64,000 bases of DNA from Pieris napi (lineage: Eukaryota > Arthropoda > Insecta > Lepidoptera > Pieridae), in assembly GCF_905475465.1 (NCBI RefSeq), contig NC_062243.1, positions 8,084,267-8,148,266 on the forward strand, written 5' to 3'. The notes beneath the pieces are model-generated. The model searched no databases. It was not told where the DNA came from and saw nothing but the letters and a program-made list of their open reading frames with translations. The number at the start of each line of letters is the position of its first letter. The stretch's first letter is position 1. The position numbers were made by a program, and so were the translations under genes. Positions 1-13,369 of this stretch are shown piece by piece.

Positions 1-830
1 CAGTTTTTCACAAGGAATATGAGTTTATTTATGAAAATTAATAAATAGTATGCTGTTCTAAAGAATCTGCACAACTTATATTTATTAAAATCATTGAAAA
101 AAAAAACATCAACCAAATTAAATAATTAAACAGGGTTATTAAAGAAAAGACAACTAATATAAATAGAAAACAAGAACTAAATTATGTATAATGTAATGTA
201 TCGTTTGATAAAAATAAAATAAAACAGTTATTAAATCCTAGTTGATACTTGAAAGAACTTGTCCCTCCTGAGATGGATATGGGCTAGAAACATCCTCAAA
301 ATTCTTTTGTCAAATCCAATCTATAGATTTAGTGATTTGTATTTAAAATTAAGGCAGACATTAAGTTGAAAAAAACACATAACTACATAATATTAGTGTT
401 ATGTATTAATATATATTGTACTGTCTCCATCTCATTTATATCTTTATATTTAGAATGTTAAATAGTAGTTTGGAAAATAAGTAGTAAAGCTAAATAACAT
501 TTCAAAAATGTATAATATTATGGATTCATCCATAAATATTTCTTTTTATTAAGTAAAGTACCTGTAGGTAATTCTAGATGTCACTGAGACTAATCTAACA
601 TAATCAATATGGTCAAATTATTAGTCTGCCTGATTCTTTAAGGTTATATTATAGAAATCAGATTATGTGCAGTGTTAGAAATCTGTGTTTATATACACAT
701 AGTTTTTAGTTCTAGCTGTAAAAAGTAAGGTAACTAAAAATATTGGTGTACATACTAAATGTAATGAGTCAAAAGTGAATGACCTATATTTACCTAACTC
801 CAATAGCAGTACTAAGTTTTTTTAATGATA
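1..830. other. RYBP intron or downstream DNA, no feature
   Basis: Very AT-rich, with many short A/T runs. It lies 3' of the RYBP exon on the minus strand and is most simply read as its first intron. A short open stretch on the minus strand at about 238-309 follows an AG but does not join the RYBP exon in frame. Confidence 0.4.
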
Positions 831-835
831 CATAC

Positions 836-971
836 CCTTTCTAACGTCACACATGGAACATTTAAATGCTTCAGCATTATTTCTGTACGTGCAAACGCTG
901 CAATCCCAATAATTTTCTTCGAGCACTTTAGAGGGACGTTTCCCTCTTCGAATTGCATTTTTCTTGTCCAT
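836..971 (-). CDS. RYBP: RYBP first coding exon (partial gene)
   Basis: First coding exon of RING1- and YY1-binding protein, a subunit of non-canonical Polycomb repressive complex 1 that helps recognise ubiquitinated histone H2A in the nucleus. The exon encodes 45 residues plus one base. It starts at ATG 971-969 with a basic stretch (MDKKNAIRRGKRPSK), followed by a RanBP2-type zinc finger: W22-D-C24-S-V-C27, then C38-S-M-C41 and DVRK. This closely matches the conserved RYBP/YAF2 N-terminus. A clean donor (GTATGT, 835-830) ends the exon in phase 1, and the family continues with Gly here, which fits. I could not find the following exons (basic linker and the C-terminal Ring1B-binding region) between 1 and 830, so they are probably beyond the left edge. 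A Harbinger-like MITE lies about 0.9 kb upstream. Confidence 0.85.
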
Positions 972-1851
972 TTTAATGGTCACTTCCAATTGAAACGATA
1001 TAATAGGTACTAATCATGATATTTTACAATAAACACTATGTTTTTTATCACATTGGAACGGGTTTTCTCGTATAGAAATCATTATTTTGGTTTAAATAAA
1101 CACGACTCTGAAAAACACTACGCCATGACAGACAATGCAACTTGTCGATAAAGCAGAGCAAGCGCCAACTAGCGGCCCAGACTGTTTTACCGACGTTTGG
1201 AACAGATAACTATTTTAATAGGATCTTAGATTAAAAAGAAGCGTATGTACTTAATGTTTAGAAGTCTGAAGTAGGTAAACCCTTATAAGAAATGGTCCTT
1301 TAATAGTTACTTTTAATAATTATTTCTTTTAAAAGTATTTTTTTGTAGTTACATAGAGGGTACTATTTTAGTACTTCTAAAATAATAATCTTAACTCTAA
1401 TCTCTATGTTTCGATATTATAGAATCATGTTTTAAATATGTGCAAAATAAATAGGTAAATATAAAATTTTATATTTACCTTTATCACTGGTTTTAGCACC
1501 ACAGTGAAAGTTGAAACAATATTAACCTTGACATTTAAGTTATCACTCGAATACCGAATAGCTACCTTAAGTAAAAACTGAATTTTACCTAACAAATAAA
1601 ACATTATGGAAAGATCGTAAGTAGACAATACCATATTTTACACGGTTACGCCGCGGATTTTACTATTTCAAAACGTTCTTACCTACTTTTTATAAGGTAT
1701 CAATAGATTAGGGCGTTTAAGTATTTTCTGTAGCTCATAAAATCACACTCAGTATATAGGAGGTACTTATATATTATTATTGTATAAAAATGCATCTTGT
1801 CAAACGAATGGCCACAATCCTATCAATCATTTATGTTATTTTATTAATTTA

Positions 1852-2386
1852 GGGTATGTTCCGATATACACTGCGAGTACTGTATAGTGCTCCCACTGTT
1901 CAAAAATTTGTTCCGCTATGGACTGCAGTATACAGCCGCAGCGTCCTAGGAAATATATGACGTCACAAATCCCCGCTATACTTCTACTGCGAGCACTGGC
2001 GTTTTCGAGGTAAGGTACTCGCAGTGCTTTGATCACGTGATCAATCAAAACCACTTGAATGCCTAACGGCTGATATAACTTACAGTTTAATAACAAACAT
2101 TTAAAATTCTAACTTACTTTCTTTGTAGTATTAATTCAATTGACAGTTAATATTAATATAGATTTTTTTAATGCGATAATACTCCAATAATAGTTTTTCT
2201 TGTTGAATTGAAAAACTTTGATGCACTCATTTGAAAACTGTGTCGAAAAACGAAGCTGACTAGTATACTGGACTGCGTTCCGTTTTAAATTGTAACCAGT
2301 ATAGCTGGCTATAGAGAAACGGTTTCACAGTATACTAAATTGACGGTACTCTGTACAGTGGTCGCAGTGTATATCGGAACATACCC
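1852..2386. mobile_element. Harbinger-like MITE with TTA target duplication
   Basis: A 535 bp non-autonomous DNA transposon. The terminal inverted repeats begin GGGTATGTTCCGATATACAC and match for about 25 bases at both ends. They are flanked by TTA at 1849-1851 and 2387-2389. A 3 bp TWA duplication with a GGG start is typical of PIF/Harbinger elements. There is no transposase; the open frame inside it is incidental. Confidence 0.8.
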
Positions 2387-2389
2387 TTA

Positions 2390-5032
2390 ACCTACATTTT
2401 CAAATTATTTGACAGTTGACATTTAAAGAAATTTTGTCGGCATAATGTATTAAATTCAATAAACTTTACGAAATTAAAAATACATATAATAGATCCAGAA
2501 CTCCACAAACGTATAGGTGGTGTTCCCATACATAAAGCAAAAGTTTACAGAATCAACTAGAATTTAAAAAAAATCTACAAAGGGTCTATAATAAAGGTTC
2601 GGAAATTCGTCGAAAAGAGGGATCGATGTGAAATTTTGTTTCTACCTGCTACGTTTTTGTGGAGTTTCGAGGGTTAATTCTTAGATGAAATACGAACTTT
2701 CTTATGAAGTATCTTTATATATTATAGTCTATGTTACCGTTGTTTTCTTTCCTGTCTTAGTAAATAACGTAATATTATTTTAAAAGCCTGAATCCAAACC
2801 TGCATCCTAACGAATTTAAATATTTTTTCTATACCATGACTTATTTGACTTAAGACATAATTGACTAAATAAAAAGACACGTTGCGCACGTTGAATTAGT
2901 TTCGACTCAGCTTTGAACATAAGTATCTAATATACAGTATGTGTGATGTTATATTTATTTAACTTTTCATATAAAAAACCTTTATTTATAAATAAATTTA
3001 GTATGTGTATAGTATATACTCTCGAAATAAAAATCTATCAATTAACTCCATAGCGAAGTGAATTTTATTAAAACAAGTTAAATCTATAGTCTATCCAAAC
3101 TAAACATATTATCTGTACTATAATTATCAAGTTCTGATACCAGATACGATATTTCGAAATTGGAACACTAACGTTATTCCCGCGCTTTCCCAAACACGTG
3201 AAACCGCTACTTTTTGTCGGTGTCACTTCTCGTTGGGAGGCTTAATTCGAGTTTCACATATTTCTGGGAAGCTATTGAAGATCTTTTTACCGCTTTTTCG
3301 ATGGAGACATTTGACGTGGTGAAATTAAAATATTCAATTAAGTATTGAATAAATTGAACAATATATTATGTTAAGATAAAATTACAATATAAGAAAGTTT
3401 GAAAGTTGAGGCTCTAAAGACGTTTTGTACTTACAAACTATTTCGGCCTCCATGTCATAGTGATAAACGGATATGACGTATGAGTGCAATCCAGATCTAG
3501 GATCGCCAATAATATTGCATTGATAGAGTCTGTGCGGAAAGGTAACTAATATAATTCTTATTTACTACATAAATGCATTTATTTATTAACAAAAATATTA
3601 TTTTAAATTATTATTACTTTTTCCATATTAAGTAGATAATAACTCCAAACAGTAAGGTGAATTGTCTGCCCCAGTCCTCCACTGGAAATATTTGGTAAAG
3701 CACTTGTATAATAATTATTGAATAATTTAGGTTGCGTCTGCCCAAGAATACCCTACAAAACTGCGCTAAGAAGCGTCTATCAAGAGGATTCTAAAAAGGT
3801 TTTACTAATTCGACAGTTCGCCAATAAATCACACGAGTTAAGAACACAAAACTCGGGGTCGCAGTTGAACATCCCGACACCCCGACCACCTGTGGCGTCG
3901 AGACATTGTGGTTTTATTGTAATAGTGACTTACTGCCACAGATAATAAATGTTTCACACGAATCTGTACAAGGTTTATCCGCGTGTCAATTGATATAACC
4001 TATTTTGATCGAATATTTATGCATTTGATAGCAATAATACAATCTATTTAAATAGATTTTTTATTGTTTCAAACGTAATAATGCACTGAAAGATGTATAA
4101 TATGCATCCAATTCGTGTTTATCGTACATATACTTAGATTTATGTAATAATTCTATACTTTATAATCAGAAACGTGGGTAAAACCTGGATTATTTTTAGA
4201 ATAATTCTCTAAAAATTCTCTGTTTTGAGCGCTTAGCTGTCAAATATGAAAATCTTGAAAAAGTGTTTTGACAGCGCCTGATACAGATTTAAGTTTGATT
4301 GACGTTCTAGAATACGGGCCTTACTCTTTTATTTCACCTTATCTATAAGGACTCAGATTATAAATTTAAAACAAATATTTGAACCCTTTTCTTCTGTTTC
4401 GTACATAGGTGTTACGTAGTAGGTGCTTACGACTTGAGTGACTTGTGTAAAATATTTCCATAGTAAGACATCATCTACCTTTTTCTATGGAATTAACTCG
4501 AGTTAAATTCAATACATACAGAGGGTTAACGAGTACACGGAGAGTAATTTACATAAACGTAAAACTTAAGTACCTAACCATAAAGCGGTTCGAGGTGAAA
4601 CCTAATAAAGTAAACGAATTTCACTTTTATATTTCAAAACTTACCTGTGAAAAATTCGAAAAATGTTGTCAACACTCTCAGTGTTGCCACAACAAAAAGT
4701 TTGCATTGAATCATACACGCCAACCTGTTGCATGCAATAAAAGAAAAAGAAATAGGCTGCCCGGAAATACGAACCAGCGGACAACCGAAAAAACGACAAG
4801 CTGATTTATTTCCTATCTGTGGATTTAAAAAGAAAGGATTGGCAATTTAAATGCTATCCAGCTCTAGAAATCGGGTTTATGGTTTTATAAATCCTTGCCA
4901 TTAGATTCTGGCTTTCACAATTACTGAGTCTTTGCTCCTTAACTTTAAAGTATATGGAAAAAATGGTTTGAATAAAATATTTTATTACAATTAACGTTTA
5001 ATATGAGAGTGAAAAATATAATAGTACTAATT
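2390..5032. other. Intergenic, no gene recognised
   Basis: AT-rich DNA between the MITE and the last exon of OR A. An open frame on + at 3718-3945 has no recognisable domain, and one at 4487-4804 is basic and low-complexity. I see no promoter or RNA gene I can support. Confidence 0.4.
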
Positions 5033-8000
5033 TCACGATGGGTTATACAGTGTTTTTAAAAGAGCGAAATACGACCAGGCTGTGCTCAGAATCTGTAAAA
5101 AATACAAATTAATTTTAACAACAAGGAATAAATTAATATACAAACGAAATATATACCCACACTCATAAAGGCTCTTAAATTGACGTCAGCAAATCCATAA
5201 GCAGTTAACTTGCTTGCCATCTGAGCTCTGAAAACATACAACTAGACAAAACAATCCATTTTTTTTTAAATTTATTTATTAGCCGGATACAAAGTCCATT
5301 GGCACAAAACAATCCACAATTTTAGGTGTTACCCGATTTCGCGTAGAATAAATTTATATTTTACTAGATTTGAGTCTGTAACTATGACACTGGGAAACAA
5401 TTAATGCAGATAAAAGAATTGCTATAATAGGTCCGGAGATTAATTTAGTATATAACGTTAGGTAAATACTGTTTATAATCTATTTAGTGATTAAATATTG
5501 ATAGACTGTGGCTGTGAAGCTGTCAGCTATAGCCTATAGGTAAGGCGCGAGAGCACTACAGAACTTATGACTTAAAGAAAACATGGAAAACGTAAACGGG
5601 TCCAAATGTTTTAAAATGTTTTTAATATAAAGGTTGCTTACATAGCGCTTTCTATTTTTACGAACATATGCTATAGCTTCAGGCGCTTTATGGTTATAAA
5701 TGTTAATACAAAGAATATTATACATACCTTATCTGAACAATATTACAAAGTTTCCTAACTTTAACATCAGCATTGTACCATTTGCTGCTATACATTGCGT
5801 TACTTACACCAAAACTCTAAAAAAGGTTACAGAGACCTAACAATTTATATATTTACTAATATAAGTTTAATTATTAAGTGTTTGACTAGTGGCTTGAGCG
5901 TTCGACAGAGCGACAGAGCGTTGATACAGAAATCTGAGCCCAAGACCAAGGGTTGATAGTTGGTATTTTATTATTTTATTTATTAATTTAATATAACAGC
6001 AGTGTTGGCCTAGTGGCTTCAGCGTGCGACTCTCATCCTCTTTCTATGTGCGCATTTAACATTCGCTCGAACGGTGAAGGAAAACATCGTGAGGAAACCG
6101 GCTTAGACCCAAAAAGTCGACGGCGTCGGGCACAGGAGCCTGATCACCTACTTGTCTATTAGAGTGAAAAATTATCATGAAACAGATTCAGTAATCTGAG
6201 GCCCAGACCTAAAGAGGTTGTGGCAACTGAATTTTCAATGTAATTAAACACTTGATTTGTTTCTGTAACATTCAATATTATGATTACTTTTAGATCATTG
6301 TAACATACCGACTGCATCACCAAGTCGCCGAAGAAACAAATAAAAAATATTTGCAATAAACTTGTCAATAGAAAGGTAAGAAACATACTCGTAAACGCTT
6401 TGTCTTCCATACTCTGAAAATGTATTAGTCGAATCTCACAAATACATAACTATTTCAGCTTCATGATTCTGAATTTCATATAACATCATGCAACTTAATA
6501 TAGTTTTAAATCGCATTTTTTTCCCTACAATGTTCAAGAGGAGATTATGACTTCAAAAACGGATTTTGTAAAATAGCTGAAATAGCCTGACGCCGTCTTT
6601 CTTAGGAACTAGAGGACTGTTTTGTCCCTTTCCGTTAGATCCTATTACAACATCGTGGCCAAAAGAGACGGATGAATGCGTTTGTCAAAACGGTGTAATT
6701 AGACTTTTTTCATTCAGGTAAATCTATTGCACATATTGGTCCCCATCTTAACTCTTTAAGTTGTTATAGTAGTTTTGAGTATATCATTATTTAAAACGTT
6801 GATTAATTATTTATCGTTTAATTATTGACTTGGTTTTAGTTCGGTAGGAAACAAATGAGACTCGTTTTTATCGTTAAATAGGTGAGCACTGATCAGTTAT
6901 GCGTCAAACCGATTCAATTGTTGTTACGCTAAAATTCCAGAAAGTTCGCGACGGGTTATTTCACATATTTTTTCCGCTTTACGTTTGATTAACAATAAAA
7001 ACATTTATAAAAAAGGAAAAGGAAATACATACCATAACATTAAAGCCAGTTAAACAAATAATCATTGAGCTTGTTAGAAAGTAAAGAAGTGTTGATTTTG
7101 AATAAACTTGATCTAGAATTTTCAAGGACCTGCAATAATTACGAATTACGAATCAGATGCTTTAAAGTTTAAACTATAAAAATCTTAAACGGATTCAATG
7201 CGAATTAAGACCAATTAAAAGTCCAGTTACAAGTAAGTCGTGGTAATATGTTTAATCAATGATCAATCAATTTTCTATCCATGCACGCAATTATTAATTG
7301 CTTGCTCGGTGTAGAACATTATAGGAATCAATTTGTGGCCAAGATGTGTTGTCGGTACCTGACTTGACCTGTCAGTAGACAGATCACCTTCCAGGTGATA
7401 CAAATAAAGACATCTGAGTCGTTAAGGGTTTTAGACTACTAGACTTTGCGTTAAAAATTATTAAAACGTAAATTTAGCATTGCAGTCATTATCATATTAT
7501 ATCATATTATGGGCTACGATAAGGTTTTAATAACCCTTTCAGATTATTTATCAGTGACTATAAAATCTATATAAATTGTTATTTTTAATTCAGTGAAGCT
7601 TCAAAAATTCAAATAAACATTCAGTTTCAAGAAAAACGACAAAACGCTACTCTAGGAAAGTCAGTCTAGTGATGCCTATGTATTTCCCCCCCAAATTTAG
7701 AGGGGTTTAAGATGTCCAGGGGATTTTTTATGCAATTTATAGTAAACCTCGAACATATATAGTATAACTGAATCAAACATATTAAAATAACTACTATTTT
7801 AAACTACTTAAATGTATTTTTTAAAAATACATTTACATTTTAATTTTTTTTTTAAATCGATATTTAGGGGTAGGTATTTGAAGTTGTTCTTAGGGAAAAC
7901 ATTCTGTAGGAGTTGGAATAAGACTATACGTAACTATACGTAAACAAACGCCAATCCATGTTAATTATCTGTTTTATATATGTATATGTATTACTCTCAA

Positions 8001-9261
8001 AACTTTACACTGTTAAATAGCCTGTTGCCTAATTTTGATAAACCAGTATTTTTTTAAATATTAAAACAGCTATACCCTACCGTATCAGTCGTTGATGCCA
8101 TTTCACAAGCTCTGTGAACTCCAGCTTTAAATTATCAGCGTTGAGTGATCTATGTATGTTTATTTTAGAAAATTTTGTCTGTAGTATACGAAACTGTATC
8201 CGAATAAACATACAGCATATGTAAAAAAGATTGTCTGTGCTACATATATTGAGGATCGCTATGACTTCTGAAAAAAAACATGAACATAATAATGAACGAA
8301 TCGAACAGAATATTTCAAAAACAAATAAATACTAGTTAGGACCATGTTGACAATATGTAGAACGAAAACATGTTTGCATTTAGTGTCCTTGCTTCATAAA
8401 TACCTATAGGTTTCATATTATGTAGTACTAATTAACAGCTATCATTTTCTTGGAGCAAGTAGGCTTTGGAACAATCTCAAATTCACAGCGGCAAAAAATA
8501 TATAAATTTAGTAGAATAATTTTAAATACCTTATAAACTAGAACGAACAACGAAATGTATTGTCTGCTTGTTATATCTGTAGTAATTGAATTATTTTAAA
8601 TGGTAACATTTTTGAAATTTGAAAGATTTACAGTTCTTTAAGTTCACATAAATCCCGCGAATTTGTAAGGAGTTTTATTAGACTCACCTGACCACAGCTG
8701 ATGCAAATACACAAACGGCCAATATCTTATATCATGTGAGTCAAATGGATAAGCAATCAAAAACGGCAACAAAAGATCCCATTTTCCGGTATTGAGATAC
8801 TTAACAAGAGTCAAAATTAACGGTGTTATGAAGAACGTGAAAATCAATGCAAAATTCAGCACTTTAGACACCTTCAATACTTTATGCAAGAATTTCGTGT
8901 CCTCTCTAAAGATTTCTGTTATTTCTGTACCGTACATCGCTCGGTCTTCCAGCTCTCTTAGTGTTGCAATTAGTTCGTAGATCTTCTCCTCATTGCTTAT
9001 TACAGAATATGTGCGAATATTTGCGAGACAACTGAACGCAAAACATGGAGCTATGTACGTTAGCTCTATGAACGATGCTCCCTTTTGAAAAGCAACAAAA
9101 AACCAGACGAGCGAGCCGAAAACGTCACAATTGTGCCAGATAAAGTTAAAAATATAGATGCTGCGCCGTTTTATATGATCTCTTTTAGATAACCTATCAT
9201 AGGAGAGGCCTAAACACAAAAAAATGTTATCGAGTTCTTTAAGGGCTCGATTTGTTTCCAT
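5033..9261 (-). CDS. Odorant receptor A (7tm_6), seven exons
   Basis: Ligand-binding insect odorant receptor, a seven-pass plasma-membrane channel subunit with intracellular N-terminus that works with Orco in sensory neurons. Exons on the minus strand: 9261-8688, 8267-8081, 7129-7033, 6413-6309, 5816-5728, 5227-5161, 5092-5033 (stop TGA). Every junction is GT-AG and the phases are 1,2,0,0,2,0. The product is 392 residues, normal for the family. Family marks: WPFVYLHQLWS at the end of exon 1, WHQRLI in exon 2, TSSMIICLTGFN in exon 3, LLQIFFICFFGD in exon 4, MYSSKWYNAD in exon 5, and the C-terminal SYFALLKTLYN. ATG 9261 is the only in-frame start before TM1. It is the most divergent of the three ORs. 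A SINE sits in intron 4. All reading frames are intact, so the gene is probably functional. Confidence 0.9.
5880..5950 (+). repeat. SINE-like fragment
   Basis: Short stretch resembling the head and tail of the local tRNA-derived SINE (CTAGTGGCTTGAGCGTTCGAC, then ACAGAAATCTGAG) with the middle missing, in intron 4 of OR A. Confidence 0.35.
5998..6232 (+). mobile_element. tRNA-derived SINE in OR A intron 4
   Basis: Starts GCAGTGTTGGCCTAGTGGCT, a pol III A-box-like tRNA head, and continues into the body GGTGAAGGAAAACATCGTGAG and the tail with ACAGATTCAG and ATCTGAGGCC. The same body recurs at 28575, 49437 and 58388. The B-box region is deleted here. It is opposite in sense to the host gene. Confidence 0.7.
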
Positions 9262-10199
9262 GTTTGTTGAAATTTGAGTGAGACACAGCCGTCAGCCAGT
9301 TTGTTTAAATAGTTTGTAATTATACGCTGTATAATTAAGTAAATTCTAAATTCCTGTCCATAATATTAATATTTTAGTAATTATAGTAATTTAAAAGCAG
9401 TGGTCCTTATGTATTTAGTGATTGGCCATTTCAGAACCATATAGATTATTTTATAGTTATGAAACCACCGAAAACTTAGGATAACTTTAAAAAAGAACTG
9501 TTAGTGTAATGGTTAAGTATTTGGCAACATCCAGGCTATAAGTTAGAACCCCAGCTTTACTTATCAGATTTTTCCAAACTTGCTTTTGTAAAGTAAAACT
9601 TTGTCATTTGGAAGTATTTGTTTATTCTGAAAAACAAGAAGCATAAAACACAAGTTACTTTATGCATATATATTTGTAGTACTAAAAAACCCAAAGGGTA
9701 TTAAAAAACATAGTTACAAACTTAGATATTTAAAAAAAAATCGAACAATATTTTATAAACTTCTTACTTTATTTCTCTACTGTGGAAAAACACTGTGGAA
9801 ACTCTATTATTCCTGTATTTAATTTGCATCTATGAAAAACGAAACACGATATTAAAATTACATACAACGAATATGTAAGGATTGTAAGTATAAGAAACTC
9901 GGCTGAGGTTCCGCATAGGAAATACAATTTCGAATAAACGATGAATCTACCACTAGATAAAAAAACTTGACATTTAGATGGCCGTGATTTTTTTTTTTCA
10001 AAATTTTGTTACTGTATAAAATAAAAATTGTCGATCTTCCCTTGTAATTTAATATGGGAGGTCTGGCTCGGAAATCGGTGTTTTAAAAGGACTCGGCTGT
10101 AAAATGTTATATGCGCTACTTGTCATCATATAAGTGAAACCGTCTCCTTAAAATGCTTCTTAAAAAATTAGTAAAACACAAATACACAAAAATATAGAG

Positions 10200-10570
10200 T
10201 ATAGTATTAATCTGCTAGTTTCGGGTAAGCGTGTGATATACCCTAGTCCAATAGCGGTGTTGCCGCCCTAAAGCCTATTCATACTTGGTTTAGTTTAGGT
10301 TTCCTCCCTAGTGAGTTTAGAACTGATAACTTAGACCCAGAATCTTCGCCTATCCCGCATCCTTAGCTCAGCCGCAGCTTGGTTGTGGCCCCCATTTGCT
10401 GGCGTAGATGACTCGGACTGGTTAGGGCTCTGCTTTAGCGTGTTCCGCCACAGCAGGCGGTTCCGTGGTGTTTTGTAGGCAATGCTATCTCACAGTGATA
10501 CCTACCAAGGCTATACCCTAACGATCAGGCTGGTTTTCTCAGTGGATGCCCTCTGCCCAACTTAGGAGAC
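10200..10570. repeat. GC-richer unclassified repeat block
   Basis: The base composition clearly differs from the AT-rich surroundings and there is no intact ORF in any frame. It looks like decayed transposon sequence, but I cannot assign a class. Confidence 0.3.
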
Positions 10571-10644
10571 TATAAGTAAGTCAATATAGGAATAGTAATA
10601 TTTAAATGTGAATAAATAGAAAACTAAAATAAATTTAAAAAAAG

Positions 10645-10995
10645 GGTGCATGTACTTATGTACGCCCGTAAGAAGTTATACTTCTTTGGCATTATTAAAA
10701 ATAGTTTTTGATTGCATGCAAATAATTAATTACAACTAAATAATCAAAGACTGGAAAAGGAGTCATTATAGTCAATAAAGTTCAGTTTACATTTGAAAAA
10801 TTAAATAAATAAATATTTATTATTATTCTCTTACATTAAGTGTAACATAAATTCTATTATTATTTGAATGCCGTAGCATCTTCCGTGAGCAACTTCATTC
10901 TGTTAATTTTGTGTCACGGTGCGCGCGCATCGTAAAATTTCACTCTCATCAATTTTTCATAACGCGCCTAAAGAAGTATAACTTCAAAAGTTTGG
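10645..10995 (+). repeat. Interspersed repeat with palindromic ends, copy 1
   Basis: Begins near GGTGCATGTACTTATGTACG, with the near-palindrome AAGAAGTTATACTTCTT just inside. It ends with AAAGAAGTATAACTTC after a GCGCGC-containing stretch. The same sequence occurs in reverse at 41184-41535, and a related end occurs near 26040, so it is a dispersed element. The class is unknown; a fold-back or MITE-type element fits. Confidence 0.6.
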
Positions 10996-12970
10996 TCCCT
11001 GTGGCAGTGTGTACCTTTGATGCTGTCAGCATTTCCTACTTGCGATACTTATTCCTTAAATAAATTATAACCAATTGATGCATCATGAACATTTATAGAC
11101 ATAATAGTAATGAACCCTAAATAATATAATGTTATCGCTTTGATAATTACGTGTTTCGTTCGAAACTTTAAGTTCATGAATTATTTAATAGTTCTTTTTA
11201 AGCAATATTTTTTCAGTAATTTATTTAAATTTATGGTAAGCGCGTGGTCTAGGTATACTCGTACTGGGCCAAATATTATTCCACCTTTACTCTTTTGCTC
11301 TAATATGACTTTCCTATGTACTTTGCTGACCGACTATTTTTCTGGGAACCTTGACTTCAATGACGCTTGGACGATTTTTTCATATAAACTAATTCGAGAG
11401 TCTTTAGTTGTAAGTATGTAAGTTATTAATACATTAATTTAATATTTGTTTAGCAGTATCATTGGTTTTGTATTTCTAACACAAAGTCGTCAGTTCACGG
11501 GTCCCAAAGAGCCGACTTAGGCTATATACTTATACTTCTGAGGTGACAACCAATATTAAAGAAAGCGCAAAGAGTGATATTTTTGTGAAGGTTAACAAAG
11601 AAGGAAGCTCATACCTTTCTGAGTAATAATCGCTCTTTATAATCACCACTACGTAGTCGACAGTTTTCCCTAGTAAATTTTTAAGTTTATAAGAGTTTTA
11701 AAATTCTTATAGACTTTCATGTACTCTATGCGAATAGATTGCTATGTGGTATCATTGCTGTCGGAGACATTTACGGTAAACACCATTTGGTTAATTAGGA
11801 ATTACCTAACCTTTTCTATGACAAAATCATTTCAAAACATCAATTTCCTGTATTTTAAATATGTTAATTATGAATTAAAGCCCCAAAAAATTATTAGAAT
11901 GTCAATAATTATATTAAATTGTATGTTACTTTTAGGATCTCGTTGCTATGCAGATGATAAAAATATGGATTTTATATTCCATCCTGACACATTATACTCT
12001 GAGTGTATACTGATTCTTTTAAATAATTTCAGATTAACAAGAAATTTATTAGGTCCTATACGCAGAAGTGATATTAATACCACTCACACATCGGTGGTGT
12101 TAGTGTGTGTGGGGTATGAAGTGCCCCGCTGCGCCAGACGGCAGACGGGAGTATAGGTATTTTATTACAGGGCTACTGCAATATTCACAATATTAAATTA
12201 AACTTGTGCATTGTCAAGCTATGCATACTTTACAGTTGTATTGTAAGAACTATTTAGTTTTACATTTTAAAAATTCAGAATTCAAAGCACCTAACCTCTC
12301 CGAGATCTGGTATACGAGGTGTATTTTTATAGATAATCTATCAAGTGATTCATAACCATAATATGTATTTACATGAATCGATTACTAAAAGCGTAAATAA
12401 ATTTTATTATATTTCGTTATTTGGATTGGTATATATGTATTATTTTATACGTTAAACATTCTTACACTTAGCCACAACTAAATTTCATCCATTTTTAAGA
12501 TTCTATTTATCTGAATAATACTTTTTTGAAACACTGACAGCCCTATTAATTTTCAAGCCCACCCCTCGTATAGCCCCCATAGTGTTTGGCAAGTGCACAC
12601 ACGGGCACATGTAAAAAATGACAGGCAATAAATTTGAAAAAAGAACCTGTTCTATGGCACTCTATGGGTAGCGCATTGTCGTACGCCCATTTATAATTTC
12701 CACTACTGGAATTTGAAATTAGAATCAGAAATTCATTACATCTTACTAAGAACTTGGTTAAAATGTTGCTAATTTAAATGTGTTCTTGCTATATAGTATG
12801 TGCACAGTATAACAATAACATTACTGAATAATGATTTTTATTTCTAGACATATGCACACACTTACGTGGTTTAGTCATCAAGGCACATATGACGCATAGG
12901 TTCGTTTGCCAACGAAGCGATAATCGTATCGAATTAATTGGTAACAAAAGATTGGTGATAAGTAGAAGAT

Positions 12971-13119
12971 CTTATTTTTTTTTATAGAACGGGGGCAAAC
13001 GGGCAGGAGGCTCACCTGATGTTAAGTGATACCCCCGCCCATGGACACTCTCAATGCTAGAGGGCTCGCGAGTGCGTTGCCGGACTTTTAAGAATCGGTA
13101 CGCTCTTTTCTTGAAGGAC
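12971..13119 (-). mobile_element. LINE 3' end (CR1-like), truncated
   Basis: Minus-oriented 3' end of a lepidopteran non-LTR retrotransposon. It contains the shared core GGCAGGAGGCTCACCTGATG next to an A-rich tail (T-run on +). The same tail is found at 17500, 26608, 41945 and 51420, where longer copies encode the ORF2 C-terminus. Confidence 0.7.
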
Positions 13120-13369
13120 TTAACAATAATATATTAATGATGCAGAAATGTGTCCACCACCAACCATATTATAACCTACAGTACCCCAAAAAGGAGGCTT
13201 TTGGGCTTTTTGGGGCTTTAATCGACGTCTTATGTACGATGTGCACAGGATGTAGGAGTAACTTATTATTTCTTTACATTTTTGGTGGATACATAGGTAG
13301 TACGAGTGCTGACTGATTTATCGGACTTATAGAATGTTAGAATGTGAGTAAAAGATATAATAATAGCTT

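Larger units (their letters stand above)
9262..12960. other. Intergenic between OR A and mariner remnant
   Basis: Contains a GC-richer block at about 10200-10570, a repeat copy at 10645-10995 (both listed separately) and two weak open frames on + (11140-11421, 11719-12156). The second has a hydrophobic start followed by CYADDK, like a signal peptide, but no recognisable domain. At 9495-9560 there is a tRNA-like fragment without a plausible cloverleaf. Confidence 0.4.

Noticed and set aside
238..309. Possible last exon of RYBP on the minus strand
   Set aside because: The open stretch (EDVSSPYPSQEGQ) has an AG before it but cannot follow the phase-1 RYBP exon without an immediate stop, and the conserved middle of RYBP is missing.
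1836..2096. 86-codon frame on the minus strand
   Set aside because: Lies inside the Harbinger-like MITE and has no transposase features.
9495..9560. tRNA-like sequence with GTGTAATGGTTAAG and GTTAGAACCCC
   Set aside because: No matching acceptor stem and the anticodon arm is not convincing; at most a decayed SINE head.
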